From NCBI GenBank assembly GCA_039881145.1, contig JAYKKI010000160.1:1-64000 (forward strand): a DNA stretch of 64,000 nt, read 5' to 3'. The notes under the pieces are model-generated. The model saw only the letters and a program-made list of their open reading frames with translations, was not told the origin of the DNA and ran no database searches. Each line of letters begins with the position of its first letter. Positions within the stretch are counted from its first letter, which is position 1. Below, piece after piece: positions 37,580 through 52,013 of this stretch. This DNA comes from Druceiella hillmani (taxonomy: Eukaryota > Arthropoda > Insecta > Lepidoptera > Hepialidae). A program made the translations under genes and the position numbers.

Positions 37580-39542
37580 AACATTAATAACACGCGAGTG
37601 AATTTTGTTCAGAAAAACATTTTGATCGAAATAATATTTTTTTAAACATAGTTACAGTTTTTTTTTTCAAGGAGAATCTATTCTCGACTTTGAAAATAGA
37701 TCACTTTGATGTACTTGACTGTTATCATATTTGAGGAAAATAATTATCATTTCAGGAATTAAAATTCGTATTTGTTGCGAAATTATTAATCGAAAAGCCC
37801 ATTCATATCTTAGAAGCCCCGCGGAAAATAACTATGTGATGTAATAGTAATTTGGCAGTAAATTGTTTTCATTCAGGAAATTTTCATTGCAAATACTTTT
37901 TTGCAAATATTAAAGATATATCTTTTTTCAAATATAATACCTACCGTAGATTCAGTAATATAAAAAAATACACAGAACATGTTAGCTTTTGGCGCATAAA
38001 ACATTATAGGAAATGAAACCACATTTTCAAAAAAATAATTAGGAATATTAATAATATGAGTATTCAAAAAGCGCATTTCCGTTTAACAAAACCTACCGAA
38101 AATCACTCTGTGATATATTAAAACATTTCCAACAATTCTTTTCCAATTATAAGATTCATCATGGAAATAGACTTTTTTTAACCTCTAAAAGATATTTTGT
38201 TTTTCAAGTATAGCCTTCTATCGATTTAGAAAAGAATCTTGCGATAAAATATTGTTAATTTTAAAAATAAAAGAAAACTTTTTCCACACTTTAAATAGTT
38301 CAGGAAATTAATACATTTTTTGGAATTAAAATTAGGAAATATCACAAAATAATTAATCGAAAATCGCCTTCATGTTTTAAAAGACCAATGAAAAATCACT
38401 CTGCGATATATTAATAACTGAAAGTAACATTTTTTTCAGTAAGTTAATTTTTATTCAAAGTACGTTTTTGCAAATATAGTCAAGAATATTCGTTCTTTCC
38501 AAAATCTACGGTCGACTAAGAAATATCTCCGATTTTAAATTGAATACAATAGAGAAAATAATGGTTTTTAGCGCATGAAATATTTCATCAAATGTGTATT
38601 CGAAAAGCGCATTTATATTTAACAAGACTCAAGGAAAATCACTCTGTGATATAATGAAGATATTACGGCAGTTTTTTTTAAATAATAAATTTTTCATTCG
38701 TGGTAAGAATCTAAAATATACTTTGTCTTATAAGTATGGACTCCAGTCGATTTAGAAAACAATCCGGTAATTAATGACCTCTTATTTAAAATAATCTTAG
38801 TAAAGAGCATTCAGGTTGGTGAACGTCGCTCTGTGATACGTAAATAGTTTGGCAGTTATTTTTTCAGTAAAAAAATTATCATTAGAATAATTTTTTTGCA
38901 AAAAATTAACATTTATTTTTCTTATAATTATAATCTATTGTCAACTAAGAAAATAGGTCGTCAGCAAAATGCTTTATTTAAAATTTTTTTAAAAAGTAAT
39001 TATTTTTCTTACGTAAAACATTTTAAGATATAAATTCACATTTTTGGGCATTCAAATTCCTCAATATTACAAAATTACTAATCGAAAAGGAAAATTTATG
39101 TTTGAAAAGACCTACAGAAAATCACTCTATGATATGTTAATAATATGAAAGTAAATATATTTTCAGTAAGACCATGTATTTTGAAATAATATTTTTGTAA
39201 ATACAGTAGAAGATATTTATTTCTTTCATATGTAATTTACTGTCGACTTAGAAAAGGGTTCAGTAAAAAATGTTTTTATTTTATTAAAAAAAAATTGAAA
39301 AAGTATTGGTTTTTAATCCGTATAATATTTCAGGAAATTAATTCACATTTTTAGTAAATACAATTGCGAATTTTACAAAATGATTCATCACAAATTCATT
39401 CGTGTTTTAGAACACACATAGAAAATCACGCTTTGATATATTAACTAATTACCATTAATTTGTTTACGTAAGATAATTTTCATTGTTCATTTTATACAAT
39501 GAAATTAATAATAATATAATCTATTTTCTACTGAAAAAATAA

Positions 39543-39624
39543 CTTTTTTTAAGTAGAGAATAGATTATGTTTGCAAAAGGGGGAAAGAACTTTCACTATA
39601 TTTACAAAAATATTATTTAGATGA
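39543..39624 (-). repeat. Inverted monomer segment in B6
   Basis: TTTCACTATATTTACAAAAA is the reverse complement of the TTTTTGTAAATATAGTGAAA box, ahead of the TTTAGTCAAC subtype at 39671. A hairpin with 16-bp arms (39517-39532 and 39552-39567, one mismatch) marks its left edge. Confidence 0.82.
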
Positions 39625-42600
39625 TATCATTATTGTGAGTATCATAAAGTATATTCTTACTCTATTCAAATTTAGTCAACTGTCGATTTAGAAAATATCT
39701 CGGAAATAAATTGACATAAATTTTAAAAAAATTTAGAAAGTAATGAATTTGGCGCATAAAATATTTTAGGAAATGAAACCATATTTTCATCACATCACCC
39801 ATGTGATATATTAAAAAATTTCCAGTAGATTTTTTCCAATAGTAAATTTTCAATGAATTACTGTTAATATTCTAAATATACTTTATTTCTCGAGTATGGT
39901 CATGTATCGATTTAGAATAATAACCTGTAATAAACAACCTATAATTAAAAAAAAATAGTTGGTGTATATCTACAGTGTTTTAGGAAGATAACTCATTTTT
40001 CAGGAAATAAAATAAGGAATTGTCACAAAATGAGCAATCGAAAAGCGCAATCATGTTTGAGAAGTCCCACGGAAAATTACTACGTGATATGAATATAACT
40101 CAAATTTTTACTAAACAATTTTTCATTGGAATAATTTTTTGCAAGTAAAATAAATATGTCTTTTTTCAAACGAAGTTTTCTCTCTGCTTAGAAAATAGCT
40201 CGAGAGCAAAAGGATATTATTTTAAAAATGTTGAAAAAATTAATCATTTTATCATGTAAATATTTTAATAAATTAATTTAATTTTTAAAAAATTAGAATT
40301 CCGAATTATTACAAAATTATCAAACGAAAAACACATTCATGTTACAGATGACTCATGTCAAATAACTCTTTGATATATTAATAATATGCTAGTAAAACCC
40401 TTTTAATATGAAAATTTCCATCGGAAAACGCTTTTTGTAAATATAGCAACACATTTTTTTTCTGAAATATATTTGGGGCTTAAAATAGAGTCCGACAAGA
40501 AAACGTTTTTGATACAAATAACTAAAAAAGTATTAGCTTTTGACATAAATAAATAATATTTCAGGACATGAATTCAGAATTGGAGGAGTTAAAATTCGGA
40601 GTTATTACAAATTGACTAACTTGAAAGCGCATTTGTGTTTAAGAAGATCTATGGAAAATTGCTCCGTAATATACTAACAATCCATTTCAGTTAAAAATTT
40701 TAATAGTAGTAATTTTTGTAAATAACGGCAAAGATATTTGTTTTCTTTATAACTATCTACTGATAAAATAGAAAATACCTTGACAGTTAGATGTTTTTAT
40801 TTTAAAAATTTCGAAATAGTTAAGATTTTTTTCACTTAAAATATCGTAGGAAATTAAATCAGGTTTTTGAGAATTAAAATTTTTAATTTTTCTTCAGTAA
40901 GAAAATTTCCATTGAAATAAAATTCTATAAAAATAGTAAAGTAATAGCAGTTTCTAATAATTGAATAAAATCTACTGTCCACTTAGAGAATAATTCGGTA
41001 ACAAAATGTTTAAATACCATAAATTAAAAAAAGTAACGGTTTTTTGAACCTTATTATATTTGAGGAAATGAATTAACATTTTTAGGAATTATAATTCGAA
41101 ATTGGTACAAAATGATTATTCGGAAAGTTCATTAATTTTTGAGAAGATATACGGAAAATCTACACATCAATCACTTGACAGTAATTTTTTGATTAAAAAA
41201 TTTTCCATTGAAAAAATATTTTTGCAAATATACTAAAAGATATTTCTATTTTCCATGTGGTCTAATGGCGATCTAGAAATATCTCGGTGATAAGCTGGTT
41301 TTAAATTTAAAAGATTTATAGAAAATAATTGTTTTCTTCGCACAAAATATTTCAGGAAACGAAACCATATTTTAGACATCTAAATTAAAAATTTAGCAAT
41401 ACGATTATTTGAGAAGCGCGGTTATATTTAGCAAGACTTACGAAAAATTGCTCTTTGATATATTAAATATTTACAGTATTTTTTTTAATAAAAATGTTTA
41501 TATTAAAATTATCTTTCTATTAATATTCTAAACTTCATTCATGTTTTGAAAGATCCTCAGAAAATCACTCTGGGATGTATTAATAATATGCCAGTAATGT
41601 TTTTTCAGTAACTAAAGTTTAATTGGAATAATTTTTGCAAATATTTAAAAAAATATTTTTTTCCACTGTTGACTTAGAAAATACTTCAATAAATAAGTGT
41701 TTTTAATTGGAACTTTTTAAAATAAATAATAGTTTTTTCATATAAAATACCTAAGGAAATTAAATCACATTTTAAAGAGTTAACATTCTTAATTATTACA
41801 AAAGACTTATCGAAAAGCTCATTCATGTATGAAAAGACGAACGAAAAATCTCTCTGTGATAAGTAAATAATTTGACACTAATTTTATTTCAGTAATAACT
41901 TTTCATTGCTAAAATTTTTTTTGCAAATTTAATTAAAGATATTTTTTTTCAAGTATAGTCTCCTCTCGACTTAAGATAGCAAAATGTTTCTATTTAAAAA
42001 TATTGAAAAATTAAAGGTTTTTTTACATAAAATATTTTGGGAAATTTATTCACATTTCAAGTAATTAAAATTCGGAATTATTACAAAATGACTAACTGAT
42101 TTCAGTTAGTCATTTATGTTTTAAAAGACCTACGGAAAATCACTCTGTGATATATTAATAACACGCCAGTAAATTCTTTTTCAGTAAGAACAAATTAATT
42201 TTTTTTCAAGTAAAATATTTGTGTCAATTAAATAACGTTTTAGAAATCAAAATTCAGAATTTCTCAAAATGACTAATTGAAAAAGGTGTTCATGTTTGAG
42301 AAGGCCCACGGAAAATTTCTCTGCTGTATATTTACAACATGTCAGAAAATTTTTTTTCAGTAAGGAATGCTTTGTTGAGGACTCTTTTATATAATGAAAG
42401 ATATAGTAAAATATAATGAAAGATATTCATTTTTTTTCTAATATAATTTATGGTCAACTTAGAAAATAGTTCTTCAACACAATATTTTAAATATATAAAA
42501 AAATTTAAAATAGTAATTTTCAGGAATTGAAATCGGTAAATTTTACAGGGTAATTCATCTGAAAGGCATTCATGTTTGAGAAGACACACGGAAAATCACG

Positions 42601-43381
42601 CTGGGATATAGTAGTGGCATACAAGTCAATTTCTTTCTGTGAGAAAGCTTTCAATGGAATAAACTTTTTCAAAAATAGTAAAATATATTTTTTTACGATA
42701 CTAATCTTCTGTCGGCTTAAAATATAGTTCAATAACAAAATATTTTTAGTATTAAAAAATGAAGAATTAATGGTTTATAGACTTTAAAATAATTCAGGTA
42801 ATGAATTCAAACTTTTAGGAATTAGAATTCCGAAATATTACTAAATGATTAATCGGAAATATATTCATGTTTGTGACGTCACACAGAAGATCACTAAGTG
42901 ATACATTCATTTCTTGCCAGTCATTTTTGTTAATTAAAAAATATTCATAGAAAGGATGAATTCCCAAATATAGTAAAAGATATTCCTTTTTCCAAATAAA
43001 TTCTATTGTCCACTAAGAAATCAGTTCGGTAGAAAAATGTTTTTATCTCATTATAAGTAATTTAAAAAATACTACATATAATATTATCAATTGAATTCAC
43101 ATATTTAGGAAATCAAATTTGGAATTTTTACAAAATAATTAATCGGAAAGGCATTCATGATTGAAAAGACACAGGGAAATTCACTCTTTTATTTATTTTA
43201 TGTCCTTGCCAGTGATATTTTTCTGCAGGAAAATTTTCATTGTAATAAGATTTTTTTTAAAATAGTGAAAGATAATTTTTTTCTGATATAATCTTCTGCC
43301 GACTTAGAAAATAGGTCGATAAAAAATGATTTATTATAATAATAATATTGATATGAGTAATGGTATTAATGCTTGTAATCA

Positions 43382-43438
43382 TTCCGAATTTTAATTCCTA
43401 AAATTGTAAATTACAATTTTAGGAATTAAAATTCGGAA
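43382..43438. repeat. Perfect palindrome, copy 2 of 1080-1136
   Basis: This is the same 28-bp-arm palindrome at +42302. Confidence 0.9.
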
Positions 43439-43842
43439 ATGTTGCAAAATGAAAAATCTACTGAAAAACACTATTATATATCAATAATCTGACAGTATAT
43501 TTTTTTATTAATTATTTTAATGTATATTATGAATTTTCATTTAAAATGTGTTTTGGACAATATGGATTTGGTAAATTTTTTTTTTAAATTAAAAATGTTA
43601 TTGAAAATATTAGTTTTGACACGTAAAATTTTACTAATGAAACTAAATTCAATGTAATTAAAATGATTAATTGTTACAATATGAATGTTGGAAAAATTAA
43701 TTTATATTCAAAAAGATGCTCGGAAAAAGACGCCCTCTATAATATAATAAATGTTACTAGTAATTTTTTCCAATAATACAATTGTCATTCAAATGAACTT
43801 TTTGTTAATATTCTGAAAGCTATTTTTATTTTTTGATAAAGT

Positions 43843-46800
43843 CTTCTATGGATTTAGACAGCAAAGCTGTAATCAGTTATCTTTAATTAAAACGAATTCA
43901 TTCTACACTTAAACTATTTTAGGAAATTAACCCAAAATGGGTTTAAATTAGGAAATATCACAAAATGATTAAAAGGAAATACGTTCATTATTGAGAAGAC
44001 ACACTTAAAATCCGTCTTTGATATGATGATCACTTGCCAGTCGTTTGTTTTCACTCAGAAACTTTTTGTTCAAATAATATTTTCGTAAATATAGTAAAAG
44101 ATGTTTATTTTAAGCAGTATTAAATCTACTGTCTACATAGAAAATAGTTCGATGTCAAAATGTGTTTAATATATATTAAAAACTTGACAGTAAATTTTTT
44201 CAGTAAGAAAATTTTCATTTTTAAAATTTTCAGAAATTATATTTTTGCAAGTATAGCGGAAGATATTTCGTTTTTCAGACTAATGTCAATTTAAAAATGT
44301 CTCCGTATGATGTTGATTTTAAATGAAATAATGGTTTCTGGGACATAAAATATTTCAGGAAGTGAAATCATATTTAGGGCAATAAATTTTGAATTGTTAC
44401 ATTACGTTTTTTCGAAATACGCTTTACATTTAACAGTAGTCAAGCAATACCACCCTGTTATTTAATAAAGAATTTCCAGTAATTTTTCTCCTTAGTAAAT
44501 TTTCAATGAAATTCTCTCTTTGTAAATATTCTAAAAGATTCTTTATTTTTCAAGGATAGTCTTCTCTCGATTTAGAAAAGTAAACTATATTAAAATATCT
44601 ATAATTTAAAAAAAAAACATTTGTTTTAGTCCTAAAATATTTCACCAAGTTAACTCATATTTAAAGAAATAGAGTAAGGAATTGTCACAAAATAATTAAA
44701 AGAGAAGCACATTCATATCTAAGAAAACCCACGGAAAATCACTTTGTGATATAAAAACAACCTGCGAGTAATCATATTTAATAAAAAAAATTTCATGGCA
44801 GTATTACAGTAAGTAAATCCCAGTAAATTCGTTTTCAGTAAACAAATTTTCATTGAAATAATATTTTTCTAAACAGAGTAAAAATATTTTTTTGTTAATC
44901 TACTGACGATTAGTAATTTTTTTCAGTATTCACTTTTTCATTGGAATATTTTTTTGCAATTAAAATAAACGTCATTTCTTTTTTCAAATATAGTCTACTA
45001 TAGACTTAGAAAGGAGCTCGATAAAGAAATGTACTTTTTTAAATTTTGAAAAATTATTTGTTCTTTTCACGTGAAATATTCACGAAATTAATTCACAAAT
45101 TTAATAATATTAATTCGAAATTAGGTCCCACGAAAATCATATATTTATATGTTATAAATAAGCCAGAAATTCTATTCAGTAAGAAAACTTTTATTTGAAA
45201 CTCTTGGTAAATATAATAACAAATTTTTCTTTGAAACATAACGTGCTATAGACTTCAAATATAGTTCGATGACAAAATGTTTTCAATATAAATAATTATG
45301 AATATTGATAAATATTATATATTTCAGGAAATGAATTCTCAATTTACGAAGTAAAATTTGCAATTTTTACAAAATGATTAATTGAAAACGTATAAATGTT
45401 TGAGAAGAGCCAGGAAAAATAACTCTGTGATATATGAATGACATGCCAGTAAATTAACTTTCAGTGAGAAAATTTTATCCGAATAATATTTTTGTAAATA
45501 TAGTAAGAGATTTTTCTTTTTCACATGAATAATATTCGCTATAAATTATTCGCTTTTTAATTGGAATAATTTCTTTAGAAACAAAGTAAACGACGTTTCT
45601 TTTTTTAAATATAGTATACTATTGACTTAGAAAAAAGCTCGATAATAAAATGTTTTTTTTTAAATTTAAAAATTAATTGTTCTTTTCACGTGAAATATTT
45701 CAGGAAATTAATTCACAATTTTATTAATATTAATTCGGAATTAAGACCCAGGGAAAATCACATTATTATGTATTAATAATAAGCCAGTAAATTCTTTTTA
45801 GTTAGGAAATTTTCATTGTGAAACCCTTTTGGTAAATATAATAAAAGAATTTTCTTTGAAATGTAATTTACTATCAACTTAGAATATAGTTCGATGAAAA
45901 AATGTTTTCAAAATAATTCATTACAAAAGTATTGGCTTTTGACAAATATACTATGTCAGGATATGAATTCTCAACTTTTGCGTATTAAAATTTGGAATTT
46001 TTGCAATACGCATTCTTGTTTTAGAAGACACACTGAAAATAACTCTGTGATGTATTAATGACTTACTAGTAAATTCTTTTACTTTAAAAAATCATTTCAA
46101 TGATATTTTTATAAATATAGAAAATATATTTTTGTAAATAATTTTTTCTGTCAATTTAGAAAATAGGTCGATAACAAAATGTTTTTAATATGAAAAAGGT
46201 TCCATTTGTTTTTATATTTTTTCATGACACATACCGTATATCAAGAAACCAATTCGAATTTTTAAAAATTAAAATTCAGAATTTTTACATTGTAATTAAT
46301 CGGAAACGCATTGATATTTGAGAAGATTCAGGGAAAGTAACTCTTTGATATATTAAAGACATGCAAATAAATACTTGTTTTGTAAGAAAATTGTCATTGA
46401 AATAATTTTTTGTAAACAAATATATTTCCTTTGTACAGACATAATCTTCTAATGGCTCGATAACATAATGTATTTAATATTATAAAAATAAAAAAGTAAG
46501 GGTTTCTTACCTTTATAATATATCTGAAAATTAATTCAAGTTTTTATTAGTTTAAATTCGGAATTTTACAAATAGATTAAAAGAAAATATAAATCGATAT
46601 TGAGAATACTCACGAAACATCACTATGCAATATATTATTAACATGTCAGTGAATTCTTTTTCAGAAGAAAATTTTCATTGTAATAATATTATTGTAAATG
46701 TAGTAAGAGAGATTTCTTTTGTTTCAAAAAGAATCTAAGTCAAGAGGACTTTGAAAATAGATCCATTACAAATTGTTTTCGATAAAAAAAATTAAATAAA

Positions 46801-49800
46801 GTTATGTTATTGACCGTTATTATATTTGAGGAAAATAATTGTTATTTTAGGAATTAAAATTCGTATTTGTTGCAAAATTATTAATCGAAAAGCGCATTCA
46901 TATTTTAGATGCCCCGAGAAAAATTAGGTATTCTCTGATATATGAGTAATTTGGCAGTCAATTTTTTTTCACTGAGGGAATTTTCATTGAAAATATTTTT
47001 TTGCAAATATTATAGTACACTGTAGATCAATAATATATAAAAATAATCAATATGTTCATATTGGTTTTTTTATATTAATTACCAATATGTTCTATATTGG
47101 TTTTCGGCATATAAAAACTACAGGAAATTAAACCACTGTTTAGAGAAATTAATTAGGAATTGTCGTAATATGATTATTCTAAAAGCACATTTATGTTTAA
47201 CAAAACCTACCGAAAATCACTCTGACATGATTTCCAGTAACTCTTTTCCAATTATAAGTTTTGTCATTTAAAAAGGTTTTTTTAAAATTCTAGAACATAA
47301 CAGGTTTTTCAAGTATAGTCTTCGGTCGATTTAGAAAAGAATCTTGCAATAAAATATTTTTAATTTTCAAAATAAAATAAAACTTTTTTCACACTTTAAA
47401 TATTTCAGGAAATTAATACATTTCTTCGGAATTAAAATTAGGAAATATCACAAAATGATTAATCAAAAAGCCCCTTCATATTTTAAAAACCAATGAAAAA
47501 TCACTCTGGGATATATTAATAATTTGAAAGTAGTTTCTTTTTCAGTAAGATAATTTTTATTCAAAATACGTTTTTTCAAATAACAACAGTCAATGATATT
47601 CCTTCTTTCCGAAGTCTACGGTCGATTTAGAAATATCTATGTAATAAGTTGATTTTAAATAGAAAACAGTACAGAATATAACGATTTTTGGAGCATCAAA
47701 TATTTCGTCAAATGAAACCATATTTTAGTGAAACAAATTAATAATTTTCATATTACGAATATTAGAAAAGCGCATTTATATTTAACAAGACCCACGGAAA
47801 ATCACTCCGTAATATAATTAAGATTTTCTAGTAATATTTTTCTAATAATAAATTTTTCATTCAAATTATCACTTGATAATAACCTAAAAGATATTTTGTC
47901 TTATAATTATGGATTTCAGTTGATTTAGAAAAGAAACCTATAATTAATTAACAATAATTTTAAAAAATCTTTGTTTTGCACCTAAACTATTGCAGAAATT
48001 AACTGATTTTTTAATTGTTTTAGAATTAAAAAAAATCTCTGCTTTTCACTTAAATTATTTGAGAAAAGAAATCATTGTTTAGAAATTAAAATAAGGAATT
48101 GTCACAAAATAATTAAAAGGAAAGTGCATTCAGATTTCTGAAGACCCACGCAAAGTCCTTCTCTGATATATAAATAATTTGGCAGTTATTTTGTCGGTAA
48201 AAAAATTTTCATTAGAATAATTTTTTTAAATTATAACCTTTCGACTAAGAAAATAGGTCGACAGCAAAATGTTTTATTTAAAAATTTTGAAAAAATATTT
48301 TTCTCACGTAAAACATTTTCAGATATAAATTCACCTTTTTAGGCATTAAACTTCCGAATTATTACAAAATTACTAATCGAAAAAGGCAATTTATGTTTGA
48401 AAAGACCCATAGAAAATCAGTCTGTGATATGTTAATAATATGACAGTAAATACATTTTCAGTAGGAAAATCTTTCTGCAAATATAGTAAAAGATATTTCT
48501 TTTTTTTGCATGTAATCTACTGTCGACTTAAAAAAGGGTTGGGTAAAAAATGTTTTTGTTTTATTATAAAAAATTCAAAAAGTATTGGTTTTCACAACTT
48601 ATATATTTCAGAAAACGGAAATTCATTCATGTTTTAGAACACACACGGAAAATCACGCTTTGATATATTAATTGATTTACAGTAATTTTTTCACTTAACA
48701 AAATTTTCATTGTACATTTTGTTATCGAACTATTTTCTAAGTGGAGAATAGATTATATTTGAAAAGGAAAGAAATATTTTTCACTATATTTACAAAAATA
48801 CTATTGGAATGATATTATTATTGTAAGTATAATAAAATAAATTTTTCGCGATTAAAATTTAGTCAACTGTTAATTTAGAATATATCTCGGAAATGAATTG
48901 ACACAAAATTAAAAAATTATAGAAAATAATGGTTTCGGGGCATCAAATATTTTAGGAAATGACACCATATTTCGGGGTAATAAATTAATGTCATTCATGT
49001 GATATATTAAAAAATTTCCAGTAGTTTTTTCCAATAGTAAATTTTTAATGAATTTACCTCTTTGTTAATATTCTAAAAGATACTTTGATATATTAATTAA
49101 TTACCATTAATTTTTTGGGTAAGAAAATTTTCATTGTTCATTTTCTACAATGAAATTAATAATAATATAACATGTTCTCTGCTGAAAAAACAACTTTTTT
49201 CTAAGTAGAGAACAGATTATATTTGCAAAAGGTAGAAATAACTTTCACTATATTTACAAACATATTATTTAGATGATATTATTATTGCGAGTATAATAAA
49301 ATATATTCTTCCTCTATTCAAATTTAGTCAACTGTCGATTTAGAAAATATCTCGGAAATAAATTAACATAAATTTTAAAAAATTTAGAAAGTAATGAATT
49401 TGGCGTATAAAATATATTAGGAAATGAAACCATATTTCCGGGTAATGAATTAAAATCACCCATGTGATATATTAAAAAATTTCCAGTAGTTTTTTCCAAT
49501 AGTAAATTTTTAATGAATTTACCTCTCTGTTAATATTTTAAAAGGTACTTGGTTTTTCGTGTATGGCGTGTATTTAGAATAATAACTCGTAATAAATTAA
49601 CTATAATTTAAAAAAAATATTTGGTTTTTACCTAAAATGTTCCAGGAAATTAACTCATTTTTAAAGAAGTAATGTAAGGAATTGTCACAAATTGACCAAT
49701 CAAAAAGTACGTCCATGTTTGTAGTTTTCCGTGGGGTTCTCACCCCACGGAAAATTACTATGCGTATAGAGATTACTTGCCAGCAAGTTTTTCACTAAAC

Positions 49801-51486
49801 AATTTTTCATTGGTATAATTTTTTACAAGTAAAATAAATATTTCTTTTCTTAAACATAGTTTACTGTCTGCTTAGGAAATAGCTCCAAGAGAAAAAGGAT
49901 TTTACTGTAAAAATTTTAAAAAATTAATCGCTTTTTCAAGTAAATATTTTAATAAATTTATTAGATTTTTTAGGAATTAGAATTTTGAATTATTACAAAA
50001 TGATCAGTCGAAAAACACATTCATGGTTAAGAAGACTCACGTGAAATAACTCTGTTATATTTTGATAACGTGCAAGTAAAATAATTTTAGTGTTAAAATT
50101 TCCATCGGAAAACGCTTTTTATAATTATAATAACACATTTTTTTAAAATGAATTGTACTCTCACAATAAATACAATCTTTACAAATAACTAAAAAAGTAT
50201 GGGTTTTGACATAAATAAATAATATTTCAGGAATTCGGAGTTACCACAAATTGATTAAATGATAAGCGCATTCGTGTTTAAGAAGGCCTACGGAAAATCG
50301 CTCTGTAATATATTAAGAACATGCCAGTAAATCTTTTTTCAGTAGAAAGTTTTAATTGCGGTAATTTTTATAAATATCGTAAAAGACTTTTGTTTTTTTT
50401 AATGTTTATCTACTGATGAAATGGTATATACTTTGATAGCTAATTGTTTTTATTACAAACATTTAAAAAATTAATGTTTTTTTTAGTTAAAATATTTTAG
50501 AAAATTAAATCATATTTTTGAGATTGAATTAAATCATATTTTGGAGATTCAATCCTTAATTCTTTTTCAGTAAAAAAATTTTCATTGAAATAAATTTTTG
50601 TAAATATAGTAAAAGATTCTTCTATTTTTTAATTACAATCTACTGTCCATTTAGAGAATAATTCGTTTAATTAAAAAAAGTAAAGGTTTTTTCACCTTAA
50701 TTTTTTTTCAGGAAATGAATTAACATTTTTAAGAATTTTAATTTGAAATTGATGCAAAATGATTATTCGAAAATTTCATTCATTTTTGAGAAGACATGCG
50801 GAAAATCACTGTTTGATACATCAATAACTTGACCGCAATTTTTTTTAGTTAATAAATTTCCATTGAAATAAGCTTTTTGTGAATAGAGTAAAAAATAATT
50901 CCTGTTTTCTGCTATAATCTACTGCCGACTCAGAAAAAAGTTCGATAACAAAATGTTTTAATGTAATATTGGTATTGATATAAGTAACGGTATTGACACA
51001 TGTAATAATTCTGGAAATGAATTTACAATTTAAGGAATTAAAATTTGGAAATATTGCAAAATGAAAAATCTTCTAAAAAACGATCTAAAATATATAAATA
51101 ATTTGACTAATTTTTTACCAAGCAAATTTTCATTTAAAATGTGTTTTGGACAGTATACCTAAAGATATTTCTATATTAAAATTCAGTCAATTGTCGATTT
51201 ATAAATTATCTTGGTAATAAATTGATTTAAAATTAAATATTTTATTGAAAATAATTGTTTTTGTCACATAAAATGAAACTATGATAACTAATGAAACACA
51301 CACTAATGAAACTATATTCAAGGTAATTAAAATTATTAATTGTTACAATATGAGTATTAGTCAAATGCATTTACATCCAAAAAGACGCACGGAAAATTCC
51401 TCTATAATCTAGTAAATATCTCCAGTAATTTTTTCAAATAAACTTTTTGTTAATATTCGTAAATATATTTTGTTTTTCGATAAAGT
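43843..51486 (+). repeat. Block B1, second super-repeat copy
   Basis: This is the counterpart of 1541-9184 at +42302, with all markers conserved (anchor 43843, TTTAGTCAAC subtype at 48858 and 49323). The substitution noticed at 45351 (G against A at 3049) lies here. There is no gene. Confidence 0.9.
49721..49758. repeat. Near-perfect palindrome, copy 2 of 7419-7456
   Basis: This has the same structure at +42302, with the TCTC centre and one mismatch. Confidence 0.88.
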
Positions 51487-51816
51487 TTTCTGCAGATTTA
51501 GACAACAAATTTTTTCAGGAAATTCAGCCAAAATAGGTTTGAATTAGGAAATATCACAAACTGATTAAATGGAAATTTATCCATGATTGAGAAGACTCAC
51601 ATATAATCAGTCTTTGATATGTTGATTATTTGCCAGCAATTTTTTTTCACCTAAATTTTTTCATTGAAATAATATTACCGTAAATATAGTAAAAGATATA
51701 AAAAAGCACATTCATCGTGAAGACCAACGTAAAATAACTCTGTTTAACATGCCAGTAAATACTTTTTCCGCAAACTAATTTTCATTGAAATAATATTTTT
51801 CTTAATATAACAAAAG

Positions 51817-52013
51817 AGTCGTCGCCGCGATGTGTTGGGTTGATCATAAGGCCTTTGACGATACGGCGCACCGTGGGGACTCGGGTTTGATTCCTGGCCG
51901 TTCGTCGAAAGGGGCTGGACGGGTGTTATGGTTGGCTGTAAGATATTGCTCTCGTAGCAATAAGTCCGCGATATGTATCAATTAGATACAATATAGTAGA
52001 TAAATAAATAAAT
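51817..52013 (+). mobile_element. tRNA-derived SINE insertion, copy 2
   Basis: This is the same element as at 9515-9711, at +42302, with the same boundaries and tail. It is a product of the 42.3-kb duplication and not an independent insertion. The B-box-like sequence lies at 51884-51894. Confidence 0.8.

Larger units (their letters stand above)
1..42302 (+). repeat. 42,302-bp super-repeat, copy 1 (complete cycle)
   Basis: The sequence beginning at base 1 starts again at 42303. The first 21698 bases match 42303-64000 with a constant offset of 42302. Every landmark I checked (SINE, palindromes, anchor motifs, spurious open frames) recurs at exactly +42302. The part 21699-42302 is seen once in this window. 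The phase of the unit is arbitrary, because the window start sets it. The unit contains six internal blocks (B1-B6) and three mobile-element-like insertions. It could be a real tandem higher-order repeat or segmental duplication, or a collapsed or duplicated assembly. The two substitutions between copies argue mildly for two real copies. Confidence 0.95.
35083..43842 (+). repeat. Block B6 (8,760 bp), most complete; spans the super-repeat junction
   Basis: The anchor CTTCTGTAGATTTAGACAAC is at 35083. All subtype markers are present in canonical order: CCCAAAATGGGT 35182, GCAAATAAATACTT 37282, TTTAGTCAAC 39671, AGAGAATAATTCGG 40985 and CTCTGCTGTATATTTA 42319. It runs through 42302/42303 without a break in monomer phase. 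The start of the window is therefore not a biological boundary. B6 is the best reference for judging deletions in the other blocks. It contains the imperfect palindrome at 37486-37579. Confidence 0.8.
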
